From Seleniibacterium sp963677135 (lineage in GTDB: Bacteria; Desulfobacterota; Desulfuromonadia; Desulfuromonadales; Geopsychrobacteraceae), in assembly GCA_963677135.2 (NCBI GenBank), contig CAXXLS010000004.1:1-64000 (forward strand): a DNA stretch of 64,000 nucleotides, in the 5' to 3' direction. Shown here in pieces: positions 59,500 to 64,000 of this stretch. The first letter of the stretch is position 1; every line of letters begins with the position of its first letter. Under the pieces are notes generated by a model. The model was given only the letters and a program-made list of their open reading frames with translations, searched no databases and was not told the DNA's origin. The translations under genes and the position numbers were made by a program.

Positions 59500-60331
59500 A
59501 AACTTGTGACCGGATTACTGATGCTGGCTCTCAGCGGGATATGCGCCGGACCGGCGGTGGCGTCGGAGGTCGACAGGCCGGCGATAGTCCTGGTGGCGTT
59601 CGGTACGTCGGTGGAGCAGGCCCGCAAGGTTTTCGATTATATCGACAGCAAGACAAAGAGCGGTATCCCGGGTACCGGGTGGCATGGGCGTTTACCTCCC
59701 AGATGATCATCGACAAGCTGAAAAAACAGGGAATCGAAACCCGCAATGTCGCTGAGGTGGTTAATGACCTGCGCAACGAAGGGGTGAAAAAGGTCGTTTT
59801 CCAGAGCCTCCACGTGGTTCCCGGCGAGGAGTATTCCAGCCTCAAGACGGTTGCTATGAATGGTCTCAAGGTGGCTTTCGGGGACGCCCTGATGACCACC
59901 GATAACGATATCGAGGCCGTTATCCGGGCCTTGGGCAAAGATATCGACGCTGCCCAGCCGACGGTGGTGGTCGCCCACGGCAATGACCACCATCCGGAGT
60001 TCAACGACCGGTTGATCGCCCTGGCGGAACAAATCGAGACACAGTACCCGAATCTGTGGTTGCAAGTGTCGAGGGCTTTCCCGGCACCGCGCCCCTTGCC
60101 AAGGCTCGGGCGCTGAGTGCGCAGGCCGGTTCGGTGCGCTTCGTGCCGCTGATGATCGTTGCCGGTGACATATCATGAACGACGTCATGGGGGACGAAGA
60201 GGGACAGCTGGAAGACCATTATCCAGGCCCGCCAGTGTGAATGCGTCAAGTCACTGGGCTGGAACGATGACATCCTGAACATCTATTTCTCCCACCTCGA
60301 CCAGGCCCTCGAGCAGCTGCGGAAGGGCTGA
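59496..60331 (+). pseudogene. cbiK: Periplasmic-type sirohydrochlorin cobaltochelatase CbiK, interrupted by several frameshifts
   Basis: The reading frame can be followed across at least five one- or two-base breaks. An N-terminal signal (V)TGLLMLALSGICAGPAVAS precedes RPAIVLVAFGTSVEQARKVFDYI, RYPGYRVAWAFTSQMIIDKL, VVFQSLHVVPGEEYSSL (catalytic His), DAAQPTVVVAHGNDHHPEFN, and a tail FVPLMIVAGD...NDVMGDEE...SWKTIIQARQCECVKSLGWND ending at 60331. CbiK inserts Co(II) into sirohydrochlorin; the signal peptide matches the exported CbiKP form of Desulfovibrio. The breaks include lost A in an A-run at 59499 and a lost C near 60171, plus one extra G near 60218, consistent with read errors. Confidence 0.78.
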
Positions 60332-60373
60332 GACGTTTTCCGATGATGGTCGGCTGGTGCAAAACAGGTCCTG

Positions 60374-61552
60374 ATGACGGGGCTCATGATGCTGATATTG
60401 CTCCTGCCGCCAGGGTCCGGCTGCAGGGGGGGGTGCCCCGGGTCACATTCCGGGCTCTCAGGCGGCACAGGCCCGGCGGTCGCGGTCCGGTCGGAGCGGG
60501 TCAAGCCTCTGGGGAAAACCGGCAAAGCCTTTGCCGCCGAAGGGAAGAAACAGCGGTCTGCCTCGGGCTATAAAAGCTGGAAACGGCGTCTGCCGTTCTG
60601 GCCGCGCAAAGGGCTGCTGCTGGTGGAACTGGCCCTGTTCATCGGGGCGGGCATCCTGGTGGGCCAGATCCTGGAGGTGTCCGGGGTCATGAGGATCCTG
60701 ACCGTGCTGACCTGGCCCCTGACCGCCCTGGGCAGAATCCGGCGCGAAGCCGGCCCCCGCCTTCCTGATGGCGTTCCAGTCGGGAGCCGTGGCCAACAGC
60801 ATGCTGGTCGGGCAGCGCGATGCCGGCACCCTCAACGACCGGGAGCTGTACACCTCGGTGTACGTAGTCTCCGCACTGTCCCTGTTCGCTCACCTGCCGA
60901 CCTTTGTCGTGCCGATTGGCGTCGCCTTCGGATGGGAGGCGACGGTTGCCCTGTTTGCGGTCCGCTTTCTGGCCATCGGGTTGCAGATTGTCCTGACCCT
61001 GGTGATATCCGGGACCGTTCTCGCCCGCTTCTGGCAGGGGAGCGGGACTCTTTCCGGCGTCCGGGTGGAGGCCGCAATGGCCCTCCCCGCGCCAGTGCAC
61101 AGGCGGCTTCTGGGCGACGGTCTGGAACCGGTCGCGCAGGACGTTGCAACGGTTATTGCTTTACCTGGTGCCGACCTTCGCCGGCATGGCGCTGCTTGAA
61201 TACTACGGTTTTTCTCCTGGCTGGCGGATGCCATGCCGGCCTGTTTCGTTTCCGGTTTCTGCCCGCGGAGTCCCTGGCCATTATCCCGGCCCAGGCCTTG
61301 AGGTCTCTATAACGGGGCGATTGCCGCCGCCAACTTTATCGATGCGGGGCAGATCACCACCCGGCAGGCGGTTATCGTCATCCTGTTCGGCTCCATGGTT
61401 ACGGCCCCGGTACGCACCTGCGCCATGCGCTGCCGACCTATATCGCCATTCTCGGTGCGCGGACCGGAGCTTTTGTTGCGATCTCGGCCCAAATACTGAG
61501 GATGCTGTTCCTGTTACTCTGTACCCTCGGGCTGATGCTGATCTGGCGTTAA
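60374..61552 (+). pseudogene. Polytopic membrane protein with nucleoside-recognition (Gate) type domain, frameshifted
   Basis: Pieces in different frames give a coherent membrane protein: KGLLLVELALFIGAGILVGQILEVSGVMRILTVLTWPL, then AFQSGAVANSMLVGQRDAGTLNDRELYTSVYVVSALSLFAHLPTFVVPIGVAFG, a linker, LLLYLVPTFAGMALLEYYG, and a tail ITTRQAVIVILFGSMVTAP...LGLMLIWR ending at 61552. This resembles Gate-domain proteins encoded in cobalamin clusters of this order, possibly a precursor or cobalt transporter. The true start is uncertain; the first ~40 residues from 60374 look unreliable. At least four frame breaks are present. Confidence 0.6.
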
Positions 61553-61579
61553 CCCGGGACCCATGGACGATGTGAAACA

Positions 61580-62321
61580 ATGAACAAGACAAGTGCCGAA
61601 CCCGGACATTTTTATGCCGTTGGCGTAGGACCCGGAGAGCCGACCTGGTGACCCTGAGAGCCGTCCGGCTCATTGAAAGAGGCCCGACGTCGTAGTCACG
61701 CCCCAAGCCGAGACGTCGGGGCAGAGCCTCGCCCTGCAGGCGGTCGCTGAGTTTATTCACCACCAGGAGGTGCTGGTTCACCAATATCCGATGACTCGGG
61801 ACAACCTGAAAACCGTCAGCGGTGGGCGGAACTGGCCGATCAGGTCGCAAGCCTGTGTCGGGCGGGGAAGGCGGTGGTGCAGATTACCCTGGGCGATCCG
61901 CTGATCTACGCGACCAGCTCCTACCTGCTGGACGCGTTGAGTGAACGCCTGGCCCCGGAGCAACTGCATCTGGTCCCTGGAATCAGCTCTTTTCAGATGG
62001 TGGCCAGCCGTTTCGGGGTGCCGCTGACCCTGCAGGAAGATCGCCTGCTGATCATGCCGGGGACCGACCTGACGGCGGTGGAACAGGCCCTGACTCGCTG
62101 CGAGACGCTGGTGCTGTTTAAGGCGGCCACCCGGCTTCAGGAGCTCCTGGCCCTGTTCGACCGGCATCAGCTCCTGTCCCGCACCAGTCTGGTCAGCGCC
62201 GGCGGCCAGGGTGATCATGAGCGGGGTCATTGCCGACCTGAGCCGATGGCAGCCTGAACCCCTGGGTTACATGACGACGATGATCGTCCACCTCGGGGAA
62301 CGTGGCTGGCGGGAGGACTAG
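61580..62321 (+). pseudogene. cbiL: Cobalt-factor II C20-methyltransferase CbiL, frameshifted
   Basis: From the ATG at 61580 the frame reads FYAVGVGPGEP and breaks, then continues LVTLRAVRLIERG, VVTPQAETSGQSLALQAV, and from about 61870 AVVQITLGDPLIYATSSYLLDAL, VPGISSFQMVASRFGVPL and ETLVLFKAATRLQELLALF. After another break it ends PLGYMTTMIVHLGERGWRED at 62321. These are the SAM-binding motifs of tetrapyrrole methylases, in the CbiL order. At least four single-base breaks occur. The enzyme adds the C20 methyl early in the anaerobic corrin pathway. Confidence 0.78.
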
Positions 62322-62324
62322 ACG

Positions 62325-63417
62325 ATGCGACACGGTCTGACGACGGGAACCTGTAGTGCGCTGGGCTGCCAAGGCGGCCGCGATACTGCTGATCAGCGGC
62401 AATAAGCCGACCCATGCCGACGTTCCGTTGCCGGATGGAAGTCGGGTCACCTCCCGGTTTTCAATCTCAGGTTCCGCGACGGGGGCGCTTCTGCGGCCGT
62501 CCGGAAGGACGCCGGTGATGACCCCGATGTCACCCATGAGGCGCTGGTCGAGGTCCTGGTCAGCCTCAACGGCACGACCAAAACCCGTTTCTTCGCTGGC
62601 CTCCGGGGTCGGCACCATCACCGTGCCGGTCTCGCCCTGCCCCCTGGTGAGGCGGCGATCAACCCGAGCCGCGGCAGCAGATCACAGCGGCTCTTCATGA
62701 GGTCTGCCGGACGGGGTTCGACGTTACGGTCAGTGTCCCGGGGGGGGAGACCTGGCCCTGAAAACCTTCAACCCGCGCCTCGGTATTGTCGGCGGGATTT
62801 CCATCCTGGGCACCTCCGGCCGGGTCCGCCCCTTCAGTGCTCCGGCTCTGCGAACGGCCCTTCAGTGCGCCCTGGATGTCGCGGTGACCAATGGTGAGGA
62901 AGAACTGGTCCTTGTCCCCGGGCATATCGGGAACCGGGCCGCCCTGCAGCACCTCCAGGTCCGCCCGGAGCAGATAGTCGATGTCAGTAACGAGTGGGGG
63001 TTCATACTCGCCCGGTTGACGTCCCGGAAACCGAAGAGACTGCTCTTAGTGGGACATCCCGGCAAACTGGCCAAGCTGGCCAACGGCGACTGGCAGACTC
63101 ATTCTTCGCAGACCGCATCGCCGCTGCCCCTGCTTAAGGAGTTGTGCCGCGAGCTGCAACTGCCTGCCGGGGACGGGCAGAATACCGTGGAGGAACTGTT
63201 CATGTCCTTCCTCGATGAGGATCAGCGCCGCCTGCTGGCAGAACGGACAGCTAGCGCGATCCGCAGCCGCATAGCGGCGGATTTCCCCGGCCTGCCGGAG
63301 CCCACCGTAGTGCTCATCAACCTGGCGGGCGAGGTCCTGGGCAGCAGCGGTCACGGTGAGAACTGGCCGGCTGCAGTGCGGGCCGCATCCCTGAGAGCAG
63401 AGAAGGACATCGAGTAG
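62325..63417 (+). pseudogene. cbiD: Cobalt-precorrin-5B C1-methyltransferase CbiD, frameshifted
   Basis: The start MRHGLTTGTCSA (62325) matches CbiD, then shifts to AAKAAAILLISGNKPTHADVPLPDGSRV, then through several breaks to an intact C-terminal part from about 62750: LKTFNPRLGIVGGISILGTSGRVRPFS, VPGHIGNRAALQHL, EWGFILARL, LLLVGHPGKLAKLANGDWQTHS, the final frame ending at 63417. The GTSGRVRPFS and NDWG-like segments are family hallmarks. Breaks in the first third destroy the frame as given. Confidence 0.8.
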
Positions 63418-63429
63418 AGAGAAACGCTG

Positions 63430-64000
63430 ATGGTACAGGCAAAGTCGATTATTATCGCCGGCTGCGGTCCCGGGCATCCTGATTATCTGTGTCCGATCGT
63501 TAAAAAAACAGTCGAAGAAGTCCAGGTCCTGGTCGGGGCGCCCCCACCTGTTGAAACTGTTCGATCACCTGCCCTGTGAACGGGTCGTCGTCAAGGGGTG
63601 CATGGACGCGATTCTGGAGAAAATCGCATCCTTCCATGACCGTCCAGGTGGCGGTCCTGGCCTCCGGGAGATACCGGGCTGTACAGTCTTGCCCAACGGT
63701 GATCCGCCATTTCGGACGAACAACTGCCAGGTTCTGCCGGGCAATCAGTTCCGTTCAGCTGGCCTTCGCACGCCTGGCTCTTGACTGGAGTGATGCGGTG
63801 ATGATCAGCGCCCATGGACGGATCCCGGAACTGGCCGGTGCGAGCTGGCCCGCTGTGAAAAGATAGCCGTGCTGGCAGGGACCTCGGCGGCCGTGGCCTG
63901 GTGCGCGGAGCAGTTCGCCCTGCTTGGAATGATTACCTGGTGGTCAGTTGTGAGGATCTCAGCCTGGCGACGAACAGATTCAGCTGTTTGCCACGGGGCT
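63430..64000 (+). pseudogene. cbiE: Cobalt-precorrin-7 C5-methyltransferase CbiE, frameshifted and cut by the window edge
   Basis: The frame starts MVQAKSIIIAGCGPGHPDYLCPIVKKTVEEVQVLVGA (SAM-binding loop GCGPGHPDYL), shifts near 63540 to LLKLFDHLPCERVVVKG, and again to VQVAVLASGRYRAV-like sequence containing the GD-P-like methylase region. Further pieces continue to the right edge (for example WSDAVMISAHGR). CbiE alone or a CbiET fusion cannot be decided because the end is outside. It follows cbiD by 12 bases. Confidence 0.7.

Noticed and set aside
1..64000. tRNA, rRNA, CRISPR arrays, insertion sequences or attachment sites
   Set aside because: None was recognised; repeats found are local inverted repeats explained as hairpins, operators or terminators.

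Overview
The window reads as a chromosomal segment of a strictly anaerobic deltaproteobacterium of the Desulfuromonadales (Geobacter/Desulfuromonas/Pelobacter relatives). This is inferred from multihaem c-type cytochromes with an outer-membrane porin, a complete molybdenum nitrogenase region, an orange-protein type operon, a flavodiiron protein, the anaerobic cobalamin pathway and a nitrogen-fixation antitermination regulator of the Geobacter GnfR kind. No tRNA, rRNA, CRISPR array or insertion sequence was seen.

Layout. 1-4.7 kb: sufBCDS operon (minus; sufS runs off the left edge) behind a sigma70 promoter overlapped by an IscR-like site. 4.7-9.1 kb: minus-strand operon of a DUF5320 protein, a double NifX/ORP-domain protein, two MinD-ferredoxin ATPases and a flavodiiron protein, behind a promoter bracketed by two identical 14-bp palindromes. 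9.3-11.4 kb: GNAT protein and nifV with a sigma54 promoter. 11.4-20.2 kb: extracellular electron transfer island, with a decahaem OmcA/MtrC-type lipoprotein and a spermidine-synthase-like membrane protein (plus), facing a porin, pentahaem and multihaem lipoprotein operon (minus). 20.5-25.3 kb: nifE, nifN, a nifU-nifQ fusion, an ArsC-like nitrogenase-associated gene and an SseB-like gene (plus). 25.3-32.7 kb: a selenocysteine ArsC-like gene, nifB, and nifHDK-nifX-fdx-nifX2 (minus). 33-43 kb: nitrogen-control island with an FKBP, a macrodomain protein, draG, draT, an ANTAR response regulator, two glnK-amtB pairs and a GAF-PAS histidine kinase. 43-47 kb: glucosylglycerate genes (GH13_18 phosphorylase, gpgS, gpgP). 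47-64 kb: cobalamin synthesis with two divergently placed cobalamin riboswitches (cysG to the left; cobU, cobT, cobT, cobS, cobD-cobQ fusion, cbiB, cobO, cbiA, cbiC, cbiK, a membrane protein, cbiL, cbiD, cbiE to the right).

How it fits together. Five sigma54 promoters (nifV, nifE, nifB, nifH, glnK2) plus one at glnK1 point to a nitrogen regulon. Three of their leaders (nifH twice in tandem, nifB, glnK2) carry an intrinsic terminator whose 5' arm overlaps a small hairpin with an A-N-N-G-N-N hexaloop, the recognised target shape of ANTAR antiterminators. An ANTAR response regulator and a histidine kinase lie in the same region. I infer a second, RNA-level control layer on nitrogenase and on one ammonium sensor/transporter pair. 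DraT/DraG and a neighbouring macrodomain protein would add post-translational ADP-ribosylation control.

Data quality. gpgS and nearly all genes from about 59.5 kb to the right edge are broken by single-base indels, where checked mostly missing bases in homopolymers. This looks more like sequencing error near a contig end than real decay, and those genes are annotated across the breaks.
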